From NCBI GenBank assembly GCA_903876795.1, contig CAIRBK010000057.1, positions 1 to 36,261 of the forward strand: a stretch of DNA of 36,261 bases, given 5' to 3'. The notes beneath the pieces were generated by a model, which was given only the letters and a program-made list of their open reading frames with translations, ran no database searches and was not told the DNA's origin. The stretch comes from an uncultured Verrucomicrobiota bacterium (GTDB taxonomy: Bacteria; Verrucomicrobiota; Verrucomicrobiia; Opitutales; Opitutaceae). How positions within the stretch are numbered: the first letter of the stretch is position 1; the number at the start of each line of letters is the position of its first letter. This document shows, piece by piece, positions 17,708-25,457 of this stretch. The translations under genes and the position numbers were made by a program.

Positions 17708-18493
17708 TCAGATGTTGGGGGTGAAGTCGTGGAGCAGGGTGGCGCCGACGGCGCGGTCGCGCAGGAGCAGCTTGCCGAGATTGGAAAGCGGCTCGTGGAA
17801 GGGCTCGCGCAGGGAGAACTTTTCGACGACCTGGCCGGCTTCCATCACGGCGACGCGGTTGCACACGGCGTTGACGGCGTTCATCTCGTGGGTGACGAGC
17901 ACGATGGTGAGGCCGAAGCGCTGGTTGAGCTGCACGAGGAAGGCGAGGAGGTTGCTGGTCATCTGCGGGTCCACGGACGACGTGGGCTCGTCGCAGAGGA
18001 GGACCTTGGGGTGGTTGGCGAGGGCGCGGGCGATGGCGACGCGCTGGCGCTGGCCGCCGGAGAGCTTGGCGGGGTAGGCGCGGATCTTGTCGGTGAGGCC
18101 GACGATCTCCAAAACCTCGGCGACGCGGGCGGCGCGGGCGGCCTTGGGCACGCCGGCGATTTCGAGCGGGAAGGCGATGTTGTCGGCGACGGTGCGGTTG
18201 TTGAGGAGGTGGAAGTTTTGAAAAACGAAACCGATCGACCGGCGGGCGCGGAGAAGTTCGGCGGGGGCGAGGGCGAGCAGGTCGCGGCCGTCCACCTCGA
18301 TGCGGGCGGCGGGATTCGGGTCGGGGCGTTCGAGGAGATTGATGGTGCGCAGGAGGGTGGATTTGCCGGCGCCGCTGAAGCCGATGATGCCGTAGATGTC
18401 GCCGGCGTCGATTTGCAGGGAGGCGTTGTGGACGGCGCGCAGCGGTCCGTCGGGGGTGGCGAAGGTTTTGGAAACGTGGTGGAGGGAAATCAT
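17708..18493 (-). CDS. metN: MetN-type ABC transporter ATP-binding protein, short form
   Basis: 261 residues. Walker A GFSGAGKST (38-46), Q-loop Gln92, signature LSGGQ (144-148), Walker B Asp168-Glu169, H-loop His202. The start ISLHHVSKTF, with DGPLRAVHNASLQI and GFSGAGKSTLLRTINLLERP, is characteristic of MetN. The protein stops about 60 residues after the H-loop, so the C-terminal NIL domain (about 80-100 residues in E. coli MetN), which senses methionine and causes trans-inhibition, is missing. The cognate membrane part is probably the plus-strand MetQ-MetI fusion at 5.6 kb, the only MetI in the window. Confidence 0.88.
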   Translation of the reverse strand: MISLHHVSKTFATPDGPLRAVHNASLQIDAGDIYGIIGFSGAGKSTLLRTINLLERPDPNPAARIEVDGRDLLALAPAELLRARRSIGFVFQNFHLLNNRTVADNIAFPLEIAGVPKAARAARVAEVLEIVGLTDKIRAYPAKLSGGQRQRVAIARALANHPKVLLCDEPTSSVDPQMTSNLLAFLVQLNQRFGLTIVLVTHEMNAVNAVCNRVAVMEAGQVVEKFSLREPFHEPLSNLGKLLLRDRAVGATLLHDFTPNI

Positions 18494-18522
18494 GGCGGAC
18501 ACGGCACGGGGAGGCGGCGGGT

Positions 18523-19782
18523 TCAGATAAACTCGGATTGGGCGGCGGTGACCGGGTCGGGCGGCGTGTCGTCGGCGAGGCGGCGGGCGGGTTTTTCCGG
18601 GGCGACGCCGTTGAGAAACCAGTTTCCGGCGGCGTGGTATCTCCACGGGTTGGCGTCGTGGACGGTGTGGACGCGGGCGTTGCGCCAGTGGCGGTCGAGG
18701 TTGAGGGACTCGTCGGCGGCGCTGGTGCCGATGAGGGCGAAGAGTTCGCTGGCGATTTCCACGGAGACGTCCTCGGCGTAGGCCTTGGCCTCGCCGACGA
18801 GCACGGCGGCGTGGGCGGCGACGGACGCGGTCGGGCGCGAACCGGCGGCGTCGATCGCGCGGGCGGCGCGCAGCAGCAGGGCCTCGGCGGCGTGGAACTT
18901 GGCGTGGAGCTGGCCGAGCCGGTGAAGGAGCAGAGGGTCCTCGGTCGGTCGGGCTACGGGCGCGCCGAGGCGGGGGCGTTTGCGGGCGCGCACGGCGGCG
19001 ACGGCGTCGGCGAGGGCGTTTTGGGCGATGCCCACGTCGATGGCGGCGTGGAGGAGCTGGGCAAAGGCGTGGAAGGTCGCGGGCCGCGAGAAGAGTTTCC
19101 AGTGCTCGACGACGTGGCCGGCGGGCACGGAGACATTGCGGAAATGGGCGGTGCCGCTGTAGGTGGCGCGTTGGCCGAGGGCGTTCCAGTCGTCCTGCAC
19201 CTCGACGCCGGGCGTCTCGCGGCGCACGTAGGCCAGAACGAGGCGACCGGCGTGGTCGATGGCGGCGACGGGCAGCCAGTCGGCGAAGAGCGCGCCGGTG
19301 GTGTAGTGCTTGGTGCCTTCGAGGAGGAAGGCGTCGGGCGCCTCGGGATCGCGACGCAGGCGGGTCTTGAGGTCGAGGGCGGAGGCGGAGCCGCGTTCGG
19401 CCTGGGCGTTGCCGAGGCGGGAGCCGGCGAGGACTTCGGCGTAAAAAAACCGCTTTTGCTCGTCGGTGCCGTCCTCGCGCAGGGCGTTGACGAAGACGAA
19501 GTGGCTCTGCGGGAGCTGGGCGACGGCGGGGTCGGCTGCGGCGAGGATTTGAAACACCTGGGCGAGGGTCTCGGCGGTGACGCCGGGGCCGCCGTGGAGC
19601 GGCGGGACGGTGAGCGCGAGCAGTCCGCGGGCGGAGAGCAGGTCGAGTTCGGCGACGGGCTTGCGGCGCTCGCGGTCGCGGGCGGAGGCCTCGGGCGCGA
19701 GCAACGCGGCGACCTCGCGGGCGACGGCGAGCGCCTCGGCGTCGGTGCGGATGATTTTGGCGGGCGAGAAGGCGGAGGACAC
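18523..19782 (-). CDS. Acyl-CoA-dehydrogenase-fold flavoprotein, SfnB-like (second copy)
   Basis: 419 residues. Landmarks are LSARGLLALTVPPLHGGPGVTAETLAQVFQILAAADP, GNAQAERGS, LEGTKHYTTGALFADW and the C-terminal LNLDRHWRNARVHTVHDANPWRYHAAGNWFLNG. The last stretch is the signature of the SfnB/DszC branch rather than true acyl-CoA dehydrogenases. SfnB-type proteins are induced by sulfur limitation and act with FMNH2-dependent monooxygenases on dimethyl sulfone or related compounds. It lies between MetN (30 bp away) and the SsuD-like gene (18 bp). It is clearly diverged from the plus-strand paralogue at 9.9 kb, so the two probably differ in substrate. Confidence 0.9.
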   Translation of the reverse strand: MSSAFSPAKIIRTDAEALAVAREVAALLAPEASARDRERRKPVAELDLLSARGLLALTVPPLHGGPGVTAETLAQVFQILAAADPAVAQLPQSHFVFVNALREDGTDEQKRFFYAEVLAGSRLGNAQAERGSASALDLKTRLRRDPEAPDAFLLEGTKHYTTGALFADWLPVAAIDHAGRLVLAYVRRETPGVEVQDDWNALGQRATYSGTAHFRNVSVPAGHVVEHWKLFSRPATFHAFAQLLHAAIDVGIAQNALADAVAAVRARKRPRLGAPVARPTEDPLLLHRLGQLHAKFHAAEALLLRAARAIDAAGSRPTASVAAHAAVLVGEAKAYAEDVSVEIASELFALIGTSAADESLNLDRHWRNARVHTVHDANPWRYHAAGNWFLNGVAPEKPARRLADDTPPDPVTAAQSEFI

Positions 19783-19799
19783 GGGAGGCGGGCGGGTGT

Positions 19800-20993
19800 T
19801 TAGCGGGCGGCGGCGACGGGCTCGCGCAAGGTGGCGGGCGGGGCGAAGGGAACCTCGACCTGGCTTTTTTCGGCGCGGGCCGGCGCGTGGGGGTGGCTCC
19901 AGAGGCCGTCTTTTTGGAGCAAGGGCAGCACGCCCTCGGCGAACCAGTAGGCCTCCTCCAGATGCGGGACGCCGGAGAGGACAAACTCGTCGATGCCGAT
20001 GGCGTGGTAGGCCTTGATTTTCTCGGCGACCTCGCGGTGGCTGCCGACCAGGGCGGTGCCGGCGCCGCCGCGCACGAGCCCGAAGCCGGCCCAGAGGTTG
20101 GGCTCGATTTCGAGGTTGGCCTTGGAGCCGTTGTGCAGGGCGAGCATGCGCCGCTGGCCCTCGCCCTCGCTGCGGGCGAGGCCGGCCTGGACGGCCTGGA
20201 TGGTTTCGGGGTCAATCGCCTGGAGCAGGCGTTCGGCCTCGGCCCAGGCGGCCTCGGCGGTGTCGCGGGTGATGACGTGGAGGCGGATGCCGAAGCGCAC
20301 CTCGCGACCGGTTTTGGCGGCGAGGGCGCGGATGCGCGTGATCTTCTCGATGACGGCGGGCGTGGGTTCACCCCAGGTCAGGTAAACGTCGATGTGTTTC
20401 GCGGTCACGGGGCCGGCGCCGGCGGAGGAGCCGCCGATGTAGAGCGGAGGCGCGATCTCGGGGCGGGAGGGCAGAGTGGCGTTTTCAACCTGGTAGAAGC
20501 GGCCCTGGAAATTGACGTTCGGGCGCACCCAGAGTTCGCGGACGATGTGGAGAAACTCGTCGGCGCGCTCGTAGCGCCCGGCCTTGTCGGAGAAGTCGGC
20601 GTAGGCGCGCTGCTCGTGGGGCTCGCCGCCCACGACGATGTTTACGAGCAGGCGGTTGTTGGAATAACGCTGGAAACTCGCGGCCATCTGCGCGGCGAGG
20701 GTGGGCGAGATCAGGCCGGGGCGCAGGGCGACGAGGAATTTGAACGTCTTGGTCACGCCGGCGAGCATGGCGTCCACGATGAAGGCGTCCTCGCACCAGG
20801 CGCCGGTGGGCGTGAGCGCGCCGATGTAGCCGAGCTGCTCGGCGCTGCGGGCGATCTGCCCGAGATAGTCGAGCGTGGCGGGACGGGCGCCGCCGGCGAC
20901 GCCCGCGGGCAGGCCGTGGCCGCCGCCGACGATGTAACGGGAGTCCCCGTAGGTCGGAAGGAACCAGAGGAATTTCAAGGGCGAGGTGCTCAT
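19800..20993 (-). CDS. ssuD: FMNH2-dependent alkanesulfonate-type monooxygenase, SsuD-like
   Basis: 397 residues, slightly longer than E. coli SsuD, with a C-terminal extension of about 25 residues. Strong SsuD-group features are FLWFLPTYGDSRY, DYLGQIARSAEQLGYIGALTPTG, FKFLVALRPGLISPTLAAQMAASFQRYS, RLLVNIVVGGEPHEQRAYADF and LYIGGSSAGAGPVTAKHIDVYLTWGEP. The reaction in the family is alkanesulfonate (or sulfone) plus FMNH2 and oxygen to aldehyde plus sulfite. The start overlaps the stop of the upstream DszA-like gene by 4 bp. The flavin would come from the SsuE-like protein at 29.3 kb. SfnG and MsuD are close relatives, so methanesulfonate or dimethyl sulfone are also possible substrates. Confidence 0.9.
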   Translation of the reverse strand: MSTSPLKFLWFLPTYGDSRYIVGGGHGLPAGVAGGARPATLDYLGQIARSAEQLGYIGALTPTGAWCEDAFIVDAMLAGVTKTFKFLVALRPGLISPTLAAQMAASFQRYSNNRLLVNIVVGGEPHEQRAYADFSDKAGRYERADEFLHIVRELWVRPNVNFQGRFYQVENATLPSRPEIAPPLYIGGSSAGAGPVTAKHIDVYLTWGEPTPAVIEKITRIRALAAKTGREVRFGIRLHVITRDTAEAAWAEAERLLQAIDPETIQAVQAGLARSEGEGQRRMLALHNGSKANLEIEPNLWAGFGLVRGGAGTALVGSHREVAEKIKAYHAIGIDEFVLSGVPHLEEAYWFAEGVLPLLQKDGLWSHPHAPARAEKSQVEVPFAPPATLREPVAAAR

Positions 20994-22504
20994 GTGGTGG
21001 CGAGGGAATGTGCGGGGCGGGCGGAGGGTGGCGTGAGAGGAGCGGCGGGTTTGACGGCGGCGCGCTCGCGTTGCTCGTGCATGGAAAGTTCGGAGGCCGG
21101 ACGATCCGGGAACAGGATCGGCGTGAACGGCTCGCGGAGCCTGGCGGGGTCGCGGTAGCGGGCGCCGTAATGGTAGTCGGGCAGGCGGGCCCGACCGGGG
21201 CCGAAGAGCCGCTGGCGGAGAGTCTCGCCGTCGTTGTAGGCCTCGCGGTAGCGGCCGCGGGCGCGCAGCTCGGGCACCACGTATTCGACGAAGTCGCGGG
21301 CGGTGTCGTAGCTGTGATATTGGACGAGGTTGATGCCGTCGATGCCGTCCTCGTCGAGCCACTTCTCGATGGCGTCGGCAACGACCTTGGGAGTGCCCGC
21401 GACGAAGTAGCGGCCGTAGTTGATGCCGCCGAGCTGGTCGAGGACGTCGCCGACGGTCTGCTCGGGCTTGAAACGGGGGGCGATCTGGTCGTGGCCGGGA
21501 TCTTTGCGGGCAATGATGTCGGCCAGCCGTTCGGTGCGCGGGTAGCGCGTGTAGTCGATGCGCGACATGCTGTGGGCGAGGCGGCCCTCGACGCTCATGT
21601 TTTTCTGGTAGAGCGCCAGTTTGGCGGCGACCTGCTCGTCGGTGCGGCCGGTGATGATGCCCGCGCCGGTGATGAACTTGATGTCGGTGGGCTTGCGGCC
21701 GTGGCGGACGAGGCGGGCGCGCATGTCGGCGATGTTGGCGCGGACGGCGTCGGCGTTGATGCCGCCGGTGAAGACGGCCTCGGCGTGGCGGGCGGCGAAC
21801 TCCTTGCCGGCGTGGGAGCCGGTGGCCTGGTAGAGGACGGGCGTGCGCTGGCGCGAGGGCTGGCAGAGGTGCGGACCGGCGACCTTGAAGCGGGGGCCGG
21901 CGTGATTGATGTAACGGACCTTGGCAGGGTCGGTATAGATACGGCGGTCGCGGTCCTGGATGACGGCGTCGTCGTCCCACGAGCCCTCCCAGAGCTTGTA
22001 GAGCACGTCGATGTATTCGTCGGCGATGGTGTAGCGGTCGTCGTGGGGAACCTCGCCTTCCAGGCCGAAGTTGCGCGCGGCGTTGGGCAGGTAGGAGGTG
22101 ACGATGTTCCAGGCGAAGCGGCCGTTGGTCAGGTGGTCGAGCGTGCTGGCGCGGCGGGCGAAGGCGAAGGGCGGCTCGTAGGTGGTGGAGAACGTCGCGC
22201 CGAAGCCGAGGTTCCTGGTGACGGCGGCCATCGCGGGGATGACGAGGAGCGGGTCGTTGCTGGGGATCTGCACGGCCTCGCGCAGCGAGGCGTCGGCGCT
22301 GTCGCGGAAACCATCGTAGGCGCCGATCACGTCGGCGAGGAAGACGCCGTCGAACGCGCCGTGTTCGAGGATCTGGGCGAGTTCGGTCCAGTAGGAGAGT
22401 TCGTTGAACCGGTGGCGGTGGTTGTCGGGCAGCACCCACTGGCCGTGGATGATGTGACTCACGCAGTTCATCTCGAAGAGATTTACATGAAGTTGTTTAG
22501 GCAC
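20990..22504 (-). CDS. FMN-dependent monooxygenase, DszA/NtaA-like
   Basis: 504 residues, starting with GTG at 22504 because KQLHVNLFEMNCVSH is the conserved N-terminus of DszA-like proteins; an AAGGA lies about 10 bases upstream. The start overlaps the preceding ABC gene's stop by 8 bp. Diagnostic blocks are FNELSYWTELAQILEHGAFDGVFLADVIG, FGATFSTTYEPPFAFARRASTLDHL, RFAWNIVTSYLPNAARNFG and LYQATGSHAGKEFAARHAEAVF. Close to the DszA (dibenzothiophene sulfone) and DmoA (dimethyl sulfide) lineage. The last 50 or so residues are an Ala/Pro-rich extension. It probably opens a C-S bond using FMNH2; the exact substrate is unknown. Confidence 0.9.
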   Translation of the reverse strand: MPKQLHVNLFEMNCVSHIIHGQWVLPDNHRHRFNELSYWTELAQILEHGAFDGVFLADVIGAYDGFRDSADASLREAVQIPSNDPLLVIPAMAAVTRNLGFGATFSTTYEPPFAFARRASTLDHLTNGRFAWNIVTSYLPNAARNFGLEGEVPHDDRYTIADEYIDVLYKLWEGSWDDDAVIQDRDRRIYTDPAKVRYINHAGPRFKVAGPHLCQPSRQRTPVLYQATGSHAGKEFAARHAEAVFTGGINADAVRANIADMRARLVRHGRKPTDIKFITGAGIITGRTDEQVAAKLALYQKNMSVEGRLAHSMSRIDYTRYPRTERLADIIARKDPGHDQIAPRFKPEQTVGDVLDQLGGINYGRYFVAGTPKVVADAIEKWLDEDGIDGINLVQYHSYDTARDFVEYVVPELRARGRYREAYNDGETLRQRLFGPGRARLPDYHYGARYRDPARLREPFTPILFPDRPASELSMHEQRERAAVKPAAPLTPPSARPAHSLATT

Positions 22505-24197
22505 TGAGGAGGTTCCTTTCGGGTGTTTCCAGGCGGGGGATGGCGTTGAGCAGGGTGCGGGTGTAGGGATGTTGCGGCCGGTCGAAGACCTCGCGGACGG
22601 CGCCGGTCTCGACGACGCGCCCGTCCTTCATGACGAGGATGCGGTCGCAGACGCGGTAGATGACGCCGAGGTCGTGCGAGATGAAGAGGCAGGCGAGATC
22701 CAGTCGTTTTTTTAGGTCGGCCAGCAGGTCGAGGATTTGCGCCTGCACGGAGACGTCCAAGGCCGAGACCGGTTCGTCGCACACCAGCACTTCGGGCCCG
22801 GTGGCGAGCGCGCGGGCGATGGCGACGCGCTGGCGTTGACCGCCGGACAACTCCAGGGGCCGGCGCGAGAGCAAAGCGGGGTCGAGGCGTACCAACGCGA
22901 GCAACTCGCGGGCGCGCGCGAGGCGTTTTTCGCCGCGCTTGAAACCGGCGACGGCGAGCGCCTCGAAGAGGATTTTGTCGACGGTGTAGCGCGGGTCGAA
23001 GGAGGCGAGCGGGTCTTGGAAAACCACCTGGATGCGCCGCCGGGCGTCGCGCTGGCGTTTGCCGGGCAACGCGTGGAAATCGCGGTCTCCCCACTCGACC
23101 GCGCCGCCGTCGGGTTTTTCCAGGCCGAGCATGAGCCGGGCGGTGGTGGTTTTGCCCGAGCCGGATTCGCCGACGATGCCCAGGGTCTGGCCGGGGCGGA
23201 GCACGAAGGAAACGTCGGAGACCGCGGCGCGGGTTACGGCGTCGGGGCCGACGTAGTTTTTGACGAGCCCGCGAGCGGCGAGCAGGGGGCGGCCGCGACC
23301 GTTGTCGCCGTCGGGCCGGGGAAAGGGGGCGACGGCGGTGTCCGCGGGCCGGCCGTCGCCGTTTTCGCGAAACCCGCGGACGCGGACGGCGGGCAGGCGG
23401 GCGTTGTGGGCGTGCACGGCGACGTGCGCGGCAAGCAGCGCACGGGTGTAGGGATGTTGCGGGTGGTGGAGCACGGCGCGCATCGGGCCTTGCTCGACGA
23501 TCACGCCCGCGTGCATGACGGCGACGCGGTCGGCGAGGCGTGCGACCACCGCGAGATCATGGCTCACGACGAGCATGGCCCGGTCCGGGCCGCGCAGGGA
23601 TTCGAGGAGGCGGAGCACATGGGCCTGCACGGTGGCGTCGAGCGCGGTGGTGGGCTCGTCGGCGAGGAGAAGCTCCGGGTCGCCGGCGATCGCCGAGGCG
23701 ATGAGCGCCCGCTGGCGGAGTCCGCCCGAAAGTTGATGGGGATATTGGCGGGCGCGCACGGCGGGCTCGGGCACGCCGACCTTGTCGAGCAACGCGACCA
23801 CGCGGGCGTCGCGCTGGTCTGCGGTGAGCGGGGTGTGCAGGCGCAGCGTCTCGCCGATTTCACGGCCGGCGGTGCGGAGCGGGTCGAGGGAGCCGAGTGC
23901 GTCCTGCATGACGAAGCCGATGCGGCCGCCGCGGATTTGCCGCCAGTCGCGTTCACCCAGGCCGGTGAGATCGCGGTCGTCAAAGCGGAGGCGGTTGGCT
24001 TCGATGCGCGCGTTGTCGCCCGCCAGGCCGACGAGCGTGCGCGCGGTCACGCTCTTCCCTGAGCCGGACTCGCCGACCAGCGCCAGGCACTCTCCGCGCC
24101 GGATGGCGAACGAGATGCCCTTGACCACCGGCGGTCCGTCGGCGCCGAAGCGCACGCGGAGGTTGTCCACCTCGATCAATCTCCGCGCTTCGCTCAT
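22497..24197 (-). CDS. Fused dual ATP-binding protein of a peptide-type ABC importer (DppD-DppF)
   Basis: 566 residues with two complete nucleotide-binding domains, where oligopeptide-type systems often have two separate proteins. Domain 1: Walker A GESGSGKS (42-49), signature LSGGL (156-160), Walker B Asp180-Glu181. Domain 2: Walker A GESGSGKT (343-350), signature LSGGQ (450-454), Asp474-Glu475. Each domain ends with the PQHPYTR motif of the oligopeptide/nickel group. The linker is about residues 262-303. The start overlaps the stop of the DppC-like gene (ATGA). It should energise DppB at 8.9 kb and DppC next door. Confidence 0.93.
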   Translation of the reverse strand: MSEARRLIEVDNLRVRFGADGPPVVKGISFAIRRGECLALVGESGSGKSVTARTLVGLAGDNARIEANRLRFDDRDLTGLGERDWRQIRGGRIGFVMQDALGSLDPLRTAGREIGETLRLHTPLTADQRDARVVALLDKVGVPEPAVRARQYPHQLSGGLRQRALIASAIAGDPELLLADEPTTALDATVQAHVLRLLESLRGPDRAMLVVSHDLAVVARLADRVAVMHAGVIVEQGPMRAVLHHPQHPYTRALLAAHVAVHAHNARLPAVRVRGFRENGDGRPADTAVAPFPRPDGDNGRGRPLLAARGLVKNYVGPDAVTRAAVSDVSFVLRPGQTLGIVGESGSGKTTTARLMLGLEKPDGGAVEWGDRDFHALPGKRQRDARRRIQVVFQDPLASFDPRYTVDKILFEALAVAGFKRGEKRLARARELLALVRLDPALLSRRPLELSGGQRQRVAIARALATGPEVLVCDEPVSALDVSVQAQILDLLADLKKRLDLACLFISHDLGVIYRVCDRILVMKDGRVVETGAVREVFDRPQHPYTRTLLNAIPRLETPERNLLSA

Positions 24198-25111
24198 GGT
24201 GCGCGGCCCTCCGTCCGGCGGACGATCTCGCGGCCCAGCGCGGTCAGCGAAAGCACCGTCAGGGTGATGGCGGCGGCGGGCGCGGCGGTGAGCCACCAGG
24301 CGTTGCCGAGGAAATTGCGCCCCACCGACAGCATGGAGCCCCACTCGGGCGAGGGCGGCGGCGCGCCGAAACCGAGGAAACTCAGCGAGGCGCCGGCGGC
24401 GATTTTGCCGCCGATGCCGATGATGGAGAGGACCAGGATGGGTTTGACGGCGTTGGGCAGGATGTGGCGGAAAACGAGCGCCGGGTTGCTCAGCCCGAGC
24501 GTGCGCGCGGCCTCGACGTAGCCGGCGCGGCGCACCACATGGGCCTGGGCCCTGACCATGCGTGCGTAGCGAGGCACGCTCGCGATGCCCACCGCCACGA
24601 TGGTGTTGAACGTGCCCTGGCCCCAAAACGTGATGATCACCAGGGCGAACAGGAGGTCGGGGAACGCCAGCAGCACATCGACGCCGCGCATGATCAGGCC
24701 GTCCACCACGCGGTGGCCGAGTCCGGCCAGCAGGCCGACGGCCACGCCTGCGCCGACCCCGATGGCGGTGGCGGCGAGACCAACCAGCAGCGACGGTCGC
24801 ACGCCGTGAACGAGGCGGGTGAAAATGTCGCGGCCATTTTCATCGGTGCCAAGCCAGTGGGCTTCGCCGGGTGCGCGAAACGCCATGCGTGCGTTGGCCG
24901 CCAACGGATCACCCGACGCCAGCCAGGCCGGTTGCAGGGCGGCGACGGCCAGAAAGGTGAAAAACAAGGCCGCGAGCACCAGGCCGGGCCGCGATTTGCC
25001 GAGCCGCGAGACGGCGCGACGCCAAGGCCGGTTCGGTCTTTGCGGCGAGTCGGCCCATGTCATCGGCAGAGGGTGGCCGTTGGCGAGAGTGGTTTCTTCG
25101 CCCACGCTCAT
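24194..25111 (-). CDS. DppC-type ABC transporter permease
   Basis: 305 residues from the ATG at 25111, which has a strong Shine-Dalgarno (AAAGGAG) four bases away; a start 33 bp further upstream would lie across a hairpin and is less likely. Typical DppC features are ANARMAFRAPGEAHWLGTDENGRDIFTRLVHGVRPSLLVG in two conserved blocks, the coupling loop YVEAARTLGLSNPALVFRHILPN and SFLGFGAPPPSPEWGSML. About six membrane helices. First gene of the minus-strand operon, partner of DppB on the other strand at 8.9 kb, and coupled to the fused ATPase by a 4-bp overlap. Confidence 0.92.
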   Translation of the reverse strand: MSVGEETTLANGHPLPMTWADSPQRPNRPWRRAVSRLGKSRPGLVLAALFFTFLAVAALQPAWLASGDPLAANARMAFRAPGEAHWLGTDENGRDIFTRLVHGVRPSLLVGLAATAIGVGAGVAVGLLAGLGHRVVDGLIMRGVDVLLAFPDLLFALVIITFWGQGTFNTIVAVGIASVPRYARMVRAQAHVVRRAGYVEAARTLGLSNPALVFRHILPNAVKPILVLSIIGIGGKIAAGASLSFLGFGAPPPSPEWGSMLSVGRNFLGNAWWLTAAPAAAITLTVLSLTALGREIVRRTEGRAP

Positions 25112-25141
25112 GCCGCTCCTTTCACCAGGGAAAGGAGCGGC
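25112..25141 (-). promoter_or_regulatory. Hairpin that buries the dppC Shine-Dalgarno
   Basis: On the mRNA, GCCGCTCCTTTC (25141-25130) pairs perfectly with GAAAGGAGCGGC (25123-25112) around a six-base loop; the start codon follows at once. The 3' arm contains the whole AAAGGAG ribosome-binding site, so translation should be blocked unless the stem opens. A second GCTCCTTT lies about 200 nt upstream (25345-25338) and could compete for the same site. Confidence 0.65.
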
Positions 25142-25457
25142 CAAGCGCGGACTTCACTTGCGGGAATCATGACGGGACAGGCGGATCAAAACGTTGTTTT
25201 TACACGGCACAGCCAGGGAGCTTGTGCGGAAAATGGGATGGAAACGGCGCATCAAGGCGCGCTCGGTAATGCTGCCGGAAGAACCTCCGATCATGCGGTC
25301 GGTCTTCTTGGGCCATGCCTCCGCAATTACGGTCGGCAAAGGAGCGTCGCCAGTGGCGCAGCTCTGAATGGACTTAAATCAGACTAAACTAGTATAGTAA
25401 GTCAAGTTATTCAGAACGGGTGAATGGAAATTTATTAAAAATTTTAACAACAATATG
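25142..25457 (-). promoter_or_regulatory. Promoter and long leader of the minus-strand operon
   Basis: About 315 bp without a gene. 25380-25457 is AT-rich and probably holds the promoter: minus-strand TTGACT (25405-25400) with a weak TCTGAT 16 bp on, or a TATACT at 25396-25391 lacking a good -35. The rest, to the dppC hairpin, is GC-rich untranslated leader; a 61-codon minus-strand frame within it (25339-25154) has no recognisable homology. Confidence 0.4.
25387..25410 (-). promoter_or_regulatory. 24-nt motif shared with the receptor-operon upstream region
   Basis: On the minus strand this reads ATAACT-N3-CTTA-N2-A-N3-TAGTT and agrees at 16 of 24 positions with 2797-2820, with no gap. It overlaps the candidate promoter and, on the plus strand, a 14/16 palindrome (25383-25398). 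A shared operator is possible; AT bias makes chance similarity a real alternative. Confidence 0.3.
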
